DNA of 64,000 nt from Corynebacterium maris DSM 45190 (GTDB lineage: Bacteria; Actinomycetota; Actinomycetes; Mycobacteriales; Mycobacteriaceae), in assembly GCF_000442645.1 (NCBI RefSeq), contig NC_021915.1, positions 1,922,001 to 1,986,000 on the forward strand. Direction: 5' to 3'. The position numbers were made by a program, and so were the translations under genes. Shown here piece after piece: positions 17,842 through 26,493 of the stretch. The first letter of the stretch is position 1. The number at the start of each line of letters is the position of its first letter. The notes beneath the pieces are model-generated. The model saw only the letters and a list, made by a program, of their open reading frames with translations. It was not told where the DNA came from and searched no databases.

Positions 17842-18882
17842 GTGACTATCGCACCAGAAGGACGCAAGATGTTGCGCATCGAGCAGCGCAACTCCCAGAC
17901 CCCCATCGAGTCCAAGCCGCGGTGGATCCGCAACGCGGTGAAGAACGGTCCTGAATACCAGGACATGAAAGAGAAGGTGAAGGGCGCTTCCCTGCACACC
18001 GTGTGCCAGGAGGCGGGCTGCCCCAACATCCACGAATGTTGGGAATCCCGTGAAGCCACATTCCTCATCGGCGGTTCCGTGTGCTCGCGTCGTTGTGATT
18101 TCTGCGACATCGCCACCGGCAAGCCCAGCCCGCTGGATCTCGACGAACCGCGCCGCGTGGCCGAGTCGATCCAGGAAATGGAACTGAACTACGCCACCAT
18201 CACCGGTGTCACCCGCGACGACCTCCAGGATGAGGGCGCCTGGCTCTACGCCGAGGTCGTGCGCAAGATCCACGAGCTCAACCCGCACACCGGCGTGGAG
18301 AACCTCACCCCGGACTTCTCCGGCAAGCCGGACCTGCTGGCCGAGGTCTTCGAGGCCCGCCCGGAGGTCTTCGCCCACAACGTCGAGACGGTGCCGCGCA
18401 TCTTCAAGCGCATTCGCCCGGCGTTCCGCTTCGACCGTTCCCTCGACGTGATCAACCAAGCCCACAAGTTCGGGCTGATCACCAAGTCGAACCTCATCCT
18501 CGGCATGGGCGAGACCCCCGAGGAGGTTCAGGAGGCACTGACCGAGATGCGTGAAGCCGGCACCGACATCATCACCATCACCCAGTACCTGCGCCCGGGC
18601 CCGACCTACCACCCCATCGAGCGCTGGGTGAAGCCGGAAGAGTTCATCGAGCACCGCGACGCCGCCGAAGAGATGGGCTTCACCGTCATGGCCGGCCCGC
18701 TCGTGCGGTCCTCCTACCGCGCCGGCAAACTCTACGTCGAGGCGATGCGCAAGCGCGGCCGCGAACTGCCGGACAATCTCAAGCATCTGGCAGAGACCTC
18801 TGAGGGCGCCACCACGCAGGAGGCGTCCACGCTGCTGGACAAGTACGGGCCTTCCGCGGATCACCCGATCGCCGACCAGTAG
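17842..18882 (+). CDS. lipA: Lipoyl synthase (radical SAM)
   Basis: Inserts two sulfurs into octanoylated lipoyl domains. Both iron-sulfur cluster motifs are present: the auxiliary cluster [12 protein letters not shown] and the radical [11 protein letters not shown], plus the C-terminal RSSY serine that ligates the auxiliary cluster. The GTG at 17842 (reads [10 protein letters not shown]) is preferred over a TTG three codons earlier because LipA homologs start there. 346 residues. It follows lipB by 104 nt, probably with its own promoter. Confidence 0.95.
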   Translation: MTIAPEGRKMLRIEQRNSQTPIESKPRWIRNAVKNGPEYQDMKEKVKGASLHTVCQEAGCPNIHECWESREATFLIGGSVCSRRCDFCDIATGKPSPLDLDEPRRVAESIQEMELNYATITGVTRDDLQDEGAWLYAEVVRKIHELNPHTGVENLTPDFSGKPDLLAEVFEARPEVFAHNVETVPRIFKRIRPAFRFDRSLDVINQAHKFGLITKSNLILGMGETPEEVQEALTEMREAGTDIITITQYLRPGPTYHPIERWVKPEEFIEHRDAAEEMGFTVMAGPLVRSSYRAGKLYVEAMRKRGRELPDNLKHLAETSEGATTQEASTLLDKYGPSADHPIADQ

Positions 18883-18936
18883 GAAACTCGGTGGTTGATT
18901 GCCTCGTGCGTCGGTGGCTCGCCTAGAGTAGAGACC

Positions 18937-19740
18937 ATGGCAGACGAGGCAAAGAAGAAGGCGAAGGCCGCCGAGAAGGCGGCCAAGAAGCAGGAGCGCT
19001 CCGCAAAGCGTGAAAAGCGCAATCAGACCTGGAAGCAGGTCTGGCAGGCGTTCAACATGCTGCGCAAGAAGGACAAGAAGCTTGTCCCCTACATGCTGAT
19101 CATCTGGATCGGCATTGCGCTGCTGATGTTCGCCATTGGCTCCCTGTGGGGCGGCCACTGGTGGATGCTGGTCCTGGGCATCGTGCTCGGCTTCGCCGTG
19201 GCGATGTGGTTCTTCAGCAAGCGCCTGGAGAACAACATGTACGACCAGGTCGACAACTCCCCGGGCGCCGCCGGCTGGGCGCTGGAGAACATGCGCAACA
19301 CCATGGGCATCGCCTGGGTGGTCGAGAACGGCGTCGCGGGGACCACCCAGATGGACGTCGTGCACCGCGTGGTGGGCAACCCGGGCGTCATCTTCGTCGG
19401 CGAGGGTAACCCGAACCGCCTGAAGCCGCTGATGAACCAGCAGGTCAAGCGCGCCGATCGCTTGCTCGCCGGGGTGCCGATCTACCAGGTCATCGTGGGC
19501 GACGACACCGAGGCCGGGCAGGTGCCGCTGAAGAAGCTGCAGCGCCACATGCTGAAGTTCCCGCGCAACTACAAGAAGGGCGAGGTCATGGGCGTCGCCG
19601 CGAAGGTCGAGGCCCTCGACCACGTCCGCGGCGGCCAGCAGGCCGGGCTACCCAAGGGGCCGGTCCCGAAGCAGGCGCAGAACATGGCGGGCATGAACCG
19701 CCGCATGCGCCGCGCAAGCGAACGCTCGAAGAAGAAGTAG
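18937..19740 (+). CDS. DUF4191 membrane protein
   Basis: Protein of 267 residues with a Lys/Ala/Glu-rich cytosolic N-terminus, two closely spaced membrane helices at about residues 50-95, and a soluble C-terminal domain ending in a basic tail. This is the DUF4191 architecture usually found after lipA in corynebacteria and mycobacteria. TAGAGT ends 7 nt before the ATG, indicating a leaderless transcript. Function unknown. Confidence 0.83.
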   Translation: MADEAKKKAKAAEKAAKKQERSAKREKRNQTWKQVWQAFNMLRKKDKKLVPYMLIIWIGIALLMFAIGSLWGGHWWMLVLGIVLGFAVAMWFFSKRLENNMYDQVDNSPGAAGWALENMRNTMGIAWVVENGVAGTTQMDVVHRVVGNPGVIFVGEGNPNRLKPLMNQQVKRADRLLAGVPIYQVIVGDDTEAGQVPLKKLQRHMLKFPRNYKKGEVMGVAAKVEALDHVRGGQQAGLPKGPVPKQAQNMAGMNRRMRRASERSKKK

Positions 19741-19774
19741 CGTCCCACCGCACGCCGCCTCTCCCCCGTTATGC

Positions 19775-19815
19775 GTCCCGCACAGCCACGGTTGCCTTCC
19801 GTGGCGGTGCGGGAC
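19775..19815 (+). terminator. Terminator after the DUF4191 gene
   Basis: GTCCCGCAC with an inner AGCCACGG pairs with CCGTGGCGGTGCGGGAC around TTGCCTT. The tail ATTATGCTTT is moderately T-rich. Confidence 0.65.
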
Positions 19816-19853
19816 ATTATGCTTTCGCAGCCTCCTGGGGCGCCGCAGGCACA

Positions 19854-19892
19854 GAAAAATCCCGCCGCCGCACCGAAGTGCGTCGACGGGAT
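19854..19892 (-). terminator. Rho-independent terminator of the RDD-family gene
   Basis: Read on the minus strand: ATCCCG...CGCAC, a CTTCG-like loop, GTGCG...CGGGAT, then TTTTTCTG. Strong stem plus T-run just after the stop of the minus-strand gene. Confidence 0.75.
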
Positions 19893-19914
19893 GAAGGCGT
19901 GACGGCGGGCGTCG

Positions 19915-20397
19915 TCACGCCATGATGACCGCGGTGCCGGTGGCGCGGTCGTGCATGCCCCGGCCGTCCTGGTCCACCAGCGCCGCCGGCAGCACGAAGG
20001 CGGTGAGCAGGGTGCGCACCGCCGCGCGCCAGAGCCCCACCCGGGTCCCGCCCACGTCCACGCGGGCGACGCCCATGCGGAGGAACATCATCCCCGGGGT
20101 GCGGGCGAACAGCCAGCCGCCGACGACGCCCAACAGCATCCACAGCAGCAGCGTCACCGTGGAGACGCTGCCGAGCGCATCAGTGAATCTCACCACAAAC
20201 GAGGCGATGAACCAGCAGAAGACCCAGTCGATCAACACCGCCATCGCACGGCGACCGACGGACGCCATCGCCCCCGCCCCGGACTGAGGAAGTCCCATCT
20301 TATCCCCAGGCCACCTGCCCGGGTTGCTGGGATCATCGTCAAATTCCGCCGGAATTTCCGGCCCGTCGAGCCAGCTCCGCTTGTTCTTGTGCGCCAT
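19915..20397 (-). CDS. RDD-family membrane protein
   Basis: 160-residue membrane protein with an RDD-type hydrophobic core: helices around ASVGRRAMAVLIDWVFCWFI and LLLWMLLGVVGGWLFARTPG, followed by the family's RMGVARVD segment and a third helix. The ATG at 20397 (MAHKNKRSW) is chosen since TAGGCT lies 8 nt upstream (leaderless); a start three codons earlier lacks support. Divergent from glnA. RDD proteins are of unclear function; some are proposed transporters. Confidence 0.8.
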   Translation of the reverse strand: MAHKNKRSWLDGPEIPAEFDDDPSNPGRWPGDKMGLPQSGAGAMASVGRRAMAVLIDWVFCWFIASFVVRFTDALGSVSTVTLLLWMLLGVVGGWLFARTPGMMFLRMGVARVDVGGTRVGLWRAAVRTLLTAFVLPAALVDQDGRGMHDRATGTAVIMA

Positions 20398-20520
20398 GTG
20401 ACGCAAGCCTAGCCGGAGCCACAGGCAGGAAGAAATAGGTAGACGCGGTTCTTTGCCGAACGCCAGGATCGTTTACGCTGGGGCTCATCACTTATTGCCT
20501 AACACGCGGAGGAAGTCACC

Positions 20521-21957
20521 GTGGCCTTCGAATCCACCCAGGATATCGTCAACTACATCGCTGACGAAGGCGTCGAGTTCGTCGACGTCCGCTTTACCGA
20601 CGTCCCTGGCACTGAGCACCATTTTTCGATCCCGGCCTCCGAATTCACCGTCGAGGCGGCAGAAGACGGCCTCGCCTTCGACGGTTCCTCCATCCGCGGT
20701 TTCACCACCGTCGACGAGTCCGACATGGTGCTCCTGCCCGATCCCGCCACCGCGAAGATCGATCCCTTCCGCTCCTCGCGGACGCTGAACATCCAGTTCT
20801 TCGTCAACGACCCGTTCACCCTGGAGCCGTTTTCCCGCGACCCGCGCAACATCGCCAAGAAGGCCGAGGAGTACCTCGCCTCCACGGGCATCGCAGACTC
20901 CGCCTCCTTCGGCCTGGAGGCGGAGTTCTACGTCTTCGACAAGGTCCGCTACTCCGCGGAGGCCAACGCCGCCTTCTACGAGGTCGACTCCGACGAAGGC
21001 TGGTGGAACCGCGGCGAGCACACCGACCTCGGCGGCGGCCACAACCTCGGCTACAAGAACCGCATGAAGGGCGGCTACTTCCCCACCGCCCCGCACGACC
21101 AGACCGTCGAGATCCGCGACGCCATGGTGCGCAAGCTCATGGGCGCCGGCTTCGACATCGAGCGCTTCCACCACGAGGTGGGCACCGGCGGCCAGCAGGA
21201 GATCAACTACCGCTTCAACACCCTGCTGCACGCCGCCGACGACCTGCAGGTGTTCAAGTACATCATCAAAAACACCGCCATGGAGTGGGGCAAGTCCGCC
21301 ACCTTCATGCCTAAGCCGCTGGCCGGGGACAACGGTTCCGGCATGCACGCGCACCAGTCGCTGTGGAAGGACGGCGAGCCGCTGTTCTACGACGAGTCCG
21401 GTTACGGCGGCCTGTCGGACATCGCCCGCTACTACATCGGCGGCCTGCTGTACCACGCCTCCGCCGTGCAGGCGTTCACCAACCCCACCCTGAACTCCTA
21501 CCACCGCCTGGTCAAGGGCTTCGAGGCCCCGATCAACCTCGTGTACTCGCAGCGCAACCGCTCCGCCGCGATCCGTATCCCGATCACCGGCTCCAACCCG
21601 AAGGCCAAGCGCGTGGAGTTCCGCACCCCGGACCCGTCGGGCAACGCCTACCTGGGCCTGGCCGCCATGTTGATGGCCGGCATCGACGGCATCAAGAACC
21701 GCATCGATCCGGGCGACCCGGTGGACAAGGACCTCTACGAGCTGCCCGCCGCGGAGGCCGCCGCGATCCCGCAGGGCCCGACCTCTCTGGAAGGCGCGCT
21801 GGAGGCGCTGCGCAAGGACCACGAGTTCCTGCTGGAGGGCGGCGTGTTCACCAAGGACCTCATCGACACCTACATCGACCTCAAGATGGAAACGGAAGTC
21901 CTGCCGGCCCGCCTGCGTCCGACGCCGCTGGAGTTTGAGATGTACTACGACTGCTAG
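20521..21957 (+). CDS. glnA: Glutamine synthetase type I (main)
   Basis: Assimilates ammonia by ATP-dependent amidation of glutamate. 478 residues with the GSI signatures [10 protein letters not shown], the ATP-binding [16 protein letters not shown] and [20 protein letters not shown]. The adenylylation tyrosine is Tyr406 in KDLYELP, so this is the GSI-beta form switched by GlnE, encoded 11 kb downstream. The GTG start has GGAGGA 8 nt upstream. Followed by a strong terminator. Confidence 0.96.
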   Translation: MAFESTQDIVNYIADEGVEFVDVRFTDVPGTEHHFSIPASEFTVEAAEDGLAFDGSSIRGFTTVDESDMVLLPDPATAKIDPFRSSRTLNIQFFVNDPFTLEPFSRDPRNIAKKAEEYLASTGIADSASFGLEAEFYVFDKVRYSAEANAAFYEVDSDEGWWNRGEHTDLGGGHNLGYKNRMKGGYFPTAPHDQTVEIRDAMVRKLMGAGFDIERFHHEVGTGGQQEINYRFNTLLHAADDLQVFKYIIKNTAMEWGKSATFMPKPLAGDNGSGMHAHQSLWKDGEPLFYDESGYGGLSDIARYYIGGLLYHASAVQAFTNPTLNSYHRLVKGFEAPINLVYSQRNRSAAIRIPITGSNPKAKRVEFRTPDPSGNAYLGLAAMLMAGIDGIKNRIDPGDPVDKDLYELPAAEAAAIPQGPTSLEGALEALRKDHEFLLEGGVFTKDLIDTYIDLKMETEVLPARLRPTPLEFEMYYDC

Positions 21958-21981
21958 TTTCTCTCGCTCTTCCGCGACTCT

Positions 21982-22022
21982 CCCCGTGCCCGCCGCTTTC
22001 CGCGGTGAGCACGGGGATTTTT
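21982..22022 (+). terminator. Rho-independent terminator of glnA
   Basis: CCCCGTGCCCGCCGC pairs with GCGGTGAGCACGGGG (one mismatch pair) across TTTCC, followed by ATTTTT. Good stem plus T-tract 25 nt after the stop. Confidence 0.85.
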
Positions 22023-22158
22023 CGTGCTCAAAGCTTATCGACGTGCGCAGGTGCCTGGTTGCCCCGCACCGTCATCGTCGCCGAGCAGGCGCCCGCCCAG
22101 ACGCCCTCTGCTCGGCATGTGCCGGAGAACCTTGCCCGCTGCCTCGCGTCAGCGTTCA

Positions 22159-22980
22159 ATGGAGGCCATGAACCTGAAATCCGCTGGCCGGCAGGGCCAA
22201 GACGCAGCCCGGCAGGTCAAAAACCATCCGGCGCTGTCCGCCGTCGCCCGCTTCGGCTACGTGGTGATGGGACTGCTCAACATTCTCCTCGGCTGGCTGG
22301 TTCTCCAGATCGCGTTGGGTTTCGGTGGCGAGGAGGCCTCCAATGCGGGGGCGTTGTCGAATATCGCCCAGGCCCCGGGCGGGCGCGTGGCGCTGTGGGT
22401 GGCCGTGGCCGGGTTGGTGGCGCTGGGCCTGTGGCGGTTGTTGCAGGCGGTGGTGGGACCGGAGTGGTCGACCCGGATAAAGGGCGCAGTGCTGGCGGTG
22501 GTGTATCTGTCGCTGGCGTGGACGGCGTCGACTTTCGCGCGCGGGGATTCGACGTCGGAAGGAGACACCGCCACCGACGTCACGGCGACGGCGCTGGAGC
22601 AGCCGGCGGGAGTGGCGCTGGTGGTCGTGGCGGGGCTCGTGATCGTCGGAGTGGGGGTCGGCAGCGTGTTTCTGGGTGTGACACGCAGGTTCACCAAGCA
22701 GCTGGAAGCCGGCGCCGAGGCGGGCAAGGTCGGCTCCGCGATCGTGGTGGTCGGTGTGCTGGGGTATGTGGCCCGCGGGGTGGCGTTCGCCGTCTTGGGC
22801 GGGTTGGTGGTGTGGGCGGCGCTGACCCGCGACCCGGAGAAGGCCGCCGGGTTGGACGCGGCCTTCCGGTATATCGGGCAGCAGCCTTTCGGGGCGGTGC
22901 TGCTGGTGGTCATCGGGGTCGGGTTGGGGTTGTACGGGGTGTTTTGTCTGGGCCGGGCGCGCTACGCCGACGCGTCCTGA
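22159..22980 (+). CDS. DUF1206 membrane protein
   Basis: 273-residue membrane protein made of three repeated two-helix units, the DUF1206 pattern; each unit has an Ala/Arg-Phe-Gly-Tyr-Val-like opening (VARFGYVVMGLLNILLG, VYLSLAWTASTFARG, VLGYVARGVAFAVLGGLVVW). The start is either ATG 22159 or ATG 22168; GGAGG lies 2 nt before the second, too close for a normal ribosome site, so 22159 is listed. Function unknown. Low-complexity Val/Gly codons are frequent. Confidence 0.75.
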   Translation: MEAMNLKSAGRQGQDAARQVKNHPALSAVARFGYVVMGLLNILLGWLVLQIALGFGGEEASNAGALSNIAQAPGGRVALWVAVAGLVALGLWRLLQAVVGPEWSTRIKGAVLAVVYLSLAWTASTFARGDSTSEGDTATDVTATALEQPAGVALVVVAGLVIVGVGVGSVFLGVTRRFTKQLEAGAEAGKVGSAIVVVGVLGYVARGVAFAVLGGLVVWAALTRDPEKAAGLDAAFRYIGQQPFGAVLLVVIGVGLGLYGVFCLGRARYADAS

Positions 22981-23090
22981 GCGGATCTGCTTTCAGTCTT
23001 TCGGTCTACTCCACTACGGGTGGCGGTGCGGATTCCGCGCGGGTGGCCTTTAGCATCGGGGACAAACCCCACTTCCGGAAGGTGGACGCT

Positions 23091-23294
23091 ATGAGACACA
23101 AAGCTGACCAGGACGAATACCTGGCCCGACTCGTTGAACGAGAAATCGCGCATGCACGCGCCATGAGCCTCGCCGAAGAGGTCCGCCCCGTCGACGATCC
23201 GATGTCGAAGTATGTGCCGTGGATCTTTGTCGCGGTGATTCTGCTCGCCACCGTGGCGACGGGCGCGTCACTGCTCGCCGTCGTCTTCGCCTGA
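23091..23294 (+). CDS. Small single-helix membrane protein
   Basis: 67 residues: a charged N-terminal half, then one membrane helix (VPWIFVAVILLATVATGASL) at the C-terminus. GGAAGG lies 8 nt before the ATG, which supports translation. It ends 2 nt before the convergent PIG-L gene's stop. No known family recognised. Confidence 0.6.
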   Translation: MRHKADQDEYLARLVEREIAHARAMSLAEEVRPVDDPMSKYVPWIFVAVILLATVATGASLLAVVFA

Positions 23295-23296
23295 GG

Positions 23297-24028
23297 CTAC
23301 ATCGGCCAGGCGCGAAAACCGATGGCGCAGTCCGTGGAGCCGTCCTCGACGGCACGGGCACATTCTGTGGCCATCTCGGTGAGCATCGCCCTCGGCGCCG
23401 GATGGTCCGGGAGATCCGCCAGGTAGGCCTCATGGGCCTCGAGGGAGGCAACGCCCTTTTCCAGGGCCTCGCCGGTGACGTCGACGTACGTGTCCGGCTC
23501 CGCCACGCCACCGACGAGGAAGAGGTCGGCCTTCCACGGCTCCAGACCCTCGTCGAGCAGATCCGTGAAGATCCAGCGGTTGTCGGCGTCGCGGATGGAG
23601 TCGGCGGTGGCCTCGCCGGTGACCCGGTGGTCGATGTGGTTGATCCCCCACGGCACCTCGAGGTCGAAGTTGGAGGTGACCACGATGTTCGGGCGCAGCG
23701 TGCGGATCTGCTTCGCGATCGCCTTGCGCACCGTCGGCCCCGGCTCCATCAGCCCGTCCGGGAAGTCCAGGATGGTGAGGTCGTTGACGCCGACGACGTC
23801 GCAGGCGGCGCGCTGCTCCCGGGCGCGCAGCGGGCCCGCTTCGGCCGGGGCGCGCCGCATCCCGGCTTCGCCCGCGGTCATCAGCAGATAGTCGACCTGG
23901 ATGTCGGCGGCAGTCCAGGCGGCCACCGCCGCGGAGATGCCGTATTCCAGGTCGTCCGGGTGGGCGACGACGCATAAGATGCGCTCGACGCCGTCGGTGT
24001 CCAATTTCTGCAGGGGCGAGTCAGGCAT
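23297..24028 (-). CDS. PIG-L (LmbE-type) zinc deacetylase
   Basis: Zinc-dependent N-acetylglucosaminyl deacetylase family, 243 residues. The metal-binding motif is AHPDDLEYG near residue 22, with the second metal histidine in NHIDHR. Mycothiol enzymes MshB and Mca belong to this family, but the HPDD-L variant and smaller size do not point to either, so the substrate is open. AAGGAA lies before the ATG. It is 40 nt downstream of hmuO on the same strand and may be co-transcribed with it. Confidence 0.82.
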   Translation of the reverse strand: MPDSPLQKLDTDGVERILCVVAHPDDLEYGISAAVAAWTAADIQVDYLLMTAGEAGMRRAPAEAGPLRAREQRAACDVVGVNDLTILDFPDGLMEPGPTVRKAIAKQIRTLRPNIVVTSNFDLEVPWGINHIDHRVTGEATADSIRDADNRWIFTDLLDEGLEPWKADLFLVGGVAEPDTYVDVTGEALEKGVASLEAHEAYLADLPDHPAPRAMLTEMATECARAVEDGSTDCAIGFRAWPM

Positions 24029-24068
24029 GTATTTCCTTCGCTCAAGTGGGATTTTCTTCCCAGCGTAG

Positions 24069-24713
24069 TTACCCGGGGTGGTCCTCGCCCAGCTGCCTGA
24101 ACAGCGCGGCGTTGCAGGCGAAGGCCTGGTTGGCCTCGGACAGCAGCTCCTGCGTTTGCCGCGCGGTCATGGGCAGCGTGTCCATGAGCGCGCGGTAGTC
24201 CGCCAGGTAGCGCTGCGGGCATCCCAACGCCGCAAAGTCGGAGAAGTTGCGCCCCTGCTCGCCGACGCCGTAGTGGCGGGCGACCTGTTCGCTGATGCGT
24301 TGCCCGCCGGTCAGGTCCCCCAGGTAGCGGACGTAGTGGTGGGCGATGACGGCCGGTTCGTCGTTTCCGATGCGAAAGAGGCGGTCGACGTAGACCGTGG
24401 TGGCGGGGCGCGGGACGATGGTTTCCAGCCAGTTCTCGCCGACGAGGTGGACGAGGTCGGCTTCCAGGGCGTGAGTGCGCTGCAGCCGGGAGTCGGCGAG
24501 GCAGGACAGCAGTGCCCCGGTTTCGGCGTGGCAGACGGTTTCCTCGAGCGCGGTGTAGACGTACCAGAGTTGGCTGAGCCAGTCGGTGTACGCTTCCCGG
24601 CTGAGGTCGCCACTGGTCAGCCGGGTGAGAAAATCGCCGTGGGCCACGGCGTCGTGGTGGCTCAGCGTATGTTGCCGGAGTCGCTGTGACAGCAGTGCGG
24701 TGGAGGAGATCAT
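24069..24713 (-). CDS. hmuO: Heme oxygenase
   Basis: Cleaves heme to biliverdin, CO and iron, allowing heme to serve as iron source. The 214-residue protein has the proximal heme ligand His20 in LSHHDAVAHGDF and the distal-helix glycine motif GDLTGGQ. AAGGAG lies 8 nt before the ATG at 24713; longer readings pass through the regulatory region. Two DtxR-like boxes lie about 120-160 bp upstream, matching the known iron control of corynebacterial hmuO. No heme transporter genes are in the window. Confidence 0.93.
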   Translation of the reverse strand: MISSTALLSQRLRQHTLSHHDAVAHGDFLTRLTSGDLSREAYTDWLSQLWYVYTALEETVCHAETGALLSCLADSRLQRTHALEADLVHLVGENWLETIVPRPATTVYVDRLFRIGNDEPAVIAHHYVRYLGDLTGGQRISEQVARHYGVGEQGRNFSDFAALGCPQRYLADYRALMDTLPMTARQTQELLSEANQAFACNAALFRQLGEDHPG

Positions 24714-24745
24714 GACGGGCTCCTTTCTTGGGCCAGGGGGCGGGG

Positions 24746-24808
24746 TCAGGGACGGGCGAGAGATCCGGTGAAGTGCATGACCGGCGGGGCGGTGACGGTG
24801 CGGGGCAT
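24746..24808 (-). CDS. Possible 20-codon leader ORF upstream of hmuO
   Basis: ATG (24808-24806) to TGA encodes 20 residues beginning MPRTVTAPPVM, lying between the DtxR-like boxes and hmuO. AAAGGT is upstream but its spacing is poor-to-fair. It may be a leader peptide or chance; there is no homology evidence. Confidence 0.25.
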   Translation of the reverse strand: MPRTVTAPPVMHFTGSLARP

Positions 24809-24831
24809 GAGGGACCTTTCGACACAGCATT

Positions 24832-24850
24832 TTAGGACAACCTAACAAAC
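24832..24850. promoter_or_regulatory. DtxR iron box candidate 1 (hmuO)
   Basis: TTAGGACAACCTAACAAAC agrees with the 19-bp DtxR consensus (TTAGGTTAGCCTAACCTAA) at 13 positions, including both TTAGG and CCTAAC cores. It is placed for repression of hmuO by DtxR-Fe. Confidence 0.6.
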
Positions 24851-24851
24851 T

Positions 24852-24870
24852 AAAGGCATGCCTAACCTAT
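24852..24870. promoter_or_regulatory. DtxR iron box candidate 2 (hmuO)
   Basis: AAAGGCATGCCTAACCTAT agrees with the DtxR consensus at 13 of 19 positions, with a complete CCTAACCTA half. It starts 2 bp after candidate 1, so two DtxR dimers could bind side by side. Confidence 0.55.
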
Positions 24871-24963
24871 CCGCGCGTGAGGGAACGCACAATACCTCTC
24901 CGGAAATTCAACCGAAAGTTTGCCTCACCGGCCGGGGAGCGCCGCCCCGCTACGATCGCGGGC

Positions 24964-25440
24964 ATGACCACGCTGACCTTCACCGCACTCGAGGCCCCCG
25001 CCGACGTCCCCGCCGTCCGGGAGGTCCTGGCCGCGCACGGGCTCGCCGCCCCAGAACACGGGCCGCTGCTGGTGGACGAGCGCAGCGGAGCGCCGAGCTC
25101 CTTCGAGGCCTCTTTTTTGGGCCCCGGCGCGACGACCTTCTACGGCACGCTGTTTCACGCCTCCCCCGCCGACGCCGAGCTCGTCTACGACCTGGCCGCG
25201 GCAGGAGGACTACTCGTCACCGCCACCCCCGGGCCGCCGCACATCATCGTCTGCGGGCGCACCCACGACGCGGTGGACGTCACCGATGAATCCGTGCCCC
25301 CGTGGCTGGAAATCATCTGCTTCGTCGACTCCCCCGCCGAGCTGCGCGACGCGCTGGGCGGCGGCTGGCGGCGGCACCGCTCCCCCTTCGCCGACCGCTA
25401 TTGGGGCGGGCCCGAGAAGTGGCCGGAGGAGCACCGCTGA
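24964..25440 (+). CDS. Hypothetical protein, divergent from hmuO
   Basis: 158-residue soluble protein, no membrane helix. It has a Trp/Pro-rich C-terminus (SPFADRYWGGPEKWPEEHR) and the segment PPHIIVCGRTHDAVDVTDE. The ATG at 24964 is 7 nt after TACGAT, so the transcript is probably leaderless; a reading starting at 24877 would run from near the iron boxes. I do not recognise the family. Confidence 0.6.
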   Translation: MTTLTFTALEAPADVPAVREVLAAHGLAAPEHGPLLVDERSGAPSSFEASFLGPGATTFYGTLFHASPADAELVYDLAAAGGLLVTATPGPPHIIVCGRTHDAVDVTDESVPPWLEIICFVDSPAELRDALGGGWRRHRSPFADRYWGGPEKWPEEHR

Positions 25441-25450
25441 CGGCATGTCC

Positions 25451-25852
25451 TTATTTGCCGACGGCCGCGTGCGCCGCCTCGTACTCGTCGTCGGTGACGC
25501 GGGCGCCCCAGTCGGCGAAGTCGCCGTCGGCGTCCTTCAGGTTGGCCACGACGTGCACCATGCCGGCGTCGCGGGTGGCGCCGTGCCAGTGGTTGACGTT
25601 CGGGCCGGCCCAGGCGGTGTCGCCGGCCTTGATCAGCCGCGGCTCTTGGCCTTCTTCCTGGTAGAAACCTTCGCCGGCGACCACGACGATGAGTTGGCCG
25701 ACCTGGTGGGTGTGCCAGTTGGTGCGGCCGCCGGCCGCGAAGGTGACGTTGGCCGCCTGCAGTTCGGCGGGCTCCTGCATCGACGCCATGTGCACCTCGC
25801 CGGTGAACCAGGCGGGGTTGGCGGGCTTGCCTAAGGGAAATGTGGTGTCCAT
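25451..25852 (-). CDS. Cupin-domain protein
   Basis: Single-domain cupin of 133 residues. The metal-binding motifs are TNWHTHQVGQLIVVVAGEG and the second motif NVNHWHGA, the layout of small bacterial cupins related to carboxymuconolactone-decarboxylase-linked cupins. The ATG at 25852 lies 7 nt after TAGCCT (leaderless). It follows the Nudix gene by 10 nt on the same strand. The substrate is unknown. Confidence 0.8.
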   Translation of the reverse strand: MDTTFPLGKPANPAWFTGEVHMASMQEPAELQAANVTFAAGGRTNWHTHQVGQLIVVVAGEGFYQEEGQEPRLIKAGDTAWAGPNVNHWHGATRDAGMVHVVANLKDADGDFADWGARVTDDEYEAAHAAVGK

Positions 25853-25862
25853 GGCCACCAGG

Positions 25863-26387
25863 CTAGTTGCGCTTGTGGAACCCCGTCCGCGGCGTGAACC
25901 CGGACGGGTGCTTGCGCTGGGCGGCGGCGTCAGCGACCATCATGCGAAACTGCGGGTTGGTCACCGGCATCCGCGCGACCGAGAACCAGCCCGCCTCGAC
26001 GTTTTCCTCGTCACCGACCACCGGGGCGTCGTCACCGATGACGCTCAGCCGCAGCGCGATCGACATGTACGTGGCCTGATCTCCGTTGGCGTGCACCACC
26101 GGGCTCATCGCCCCGACGCCCAACAGGGCGTCCATCCGCACGTCCAAGCCCGTCTCTTCTTTGACCTCGCGCACGGCCGTGGCGTCGGGGTTTTCCCCCG
26201 GTTCGCAGATGCCGGTCACCGGGGTCCACGCGCCGTTGTCGGCGCGCTTGACCAGCAGCACCTCCGGCACCGCCCACGGGGAATCGTCGGTGGAATCGCG
26301 CAGCACCACGGCCGTGACGGCCGGGAGCCACAGCGGGTCGTGGCCGATCTTCTCGCGGAGGGTGCGGATGAAATCCGGGGCAGACAC
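25863..26387 (-). CDS. Nudix hydrolase
   Basis: 174 residues with a complete Nudix box: G-x5-E-x7-REVKEETGL beginning GICEPGE at about residue 60. Such enzymes hydrolyse nucleoside diphosphates linked to another group, with Mg2+ bound by the box glutamates. Length and features fit a MutT-like or ADP-ribose-pyrophosphatase-like housecleaning enzyme; the substrate cannot be inferred. The start is the GTG at 26387, with AAGGAG about 11 nt upstream. Confidence 0.88.
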   Translation of the reverse strand: MSAPDFIRTLREKIGHDPLWLPAVTAVVLRDSTDDSPWAVPEVLLVKRADNGAWTPVTGICEPGENPDATAVREVKEETGLDVRMDALLGVGAMSPVVHANGDQATYMSIALRLSVIGDDAPVVGDEENVEAGWFSVARMPVTNPQFRMMVADAAAQRKHPSGFTPRTGFHKRN

Positions 26388-26493
26388 TGAAATGGGGCTC
26401 CTTGCTTGTCGAGGTCGCCGAGGAAAAGTCGGCTACGCGCCGATTCTAGCTGCCGGGTCTCGTGGCCCGACTCGACTACACTCTGATGCCATA

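Noticed and set aside
22005..23294. Long Gly/Arg frame running from glnA's terminator through the DUF1206 gene
   Set aside because: It overlaps a well-supported membrane protein in another frame; only its last 67 codons, with their own ribosome site, are credible.
23297..24028. Annotating the PIG-L protein as MshB or Mca of mycothiol metabolism
   Set aside because: Family motifs fit, but size and the HPDD-L variant do not decide between members, so only the family is given.
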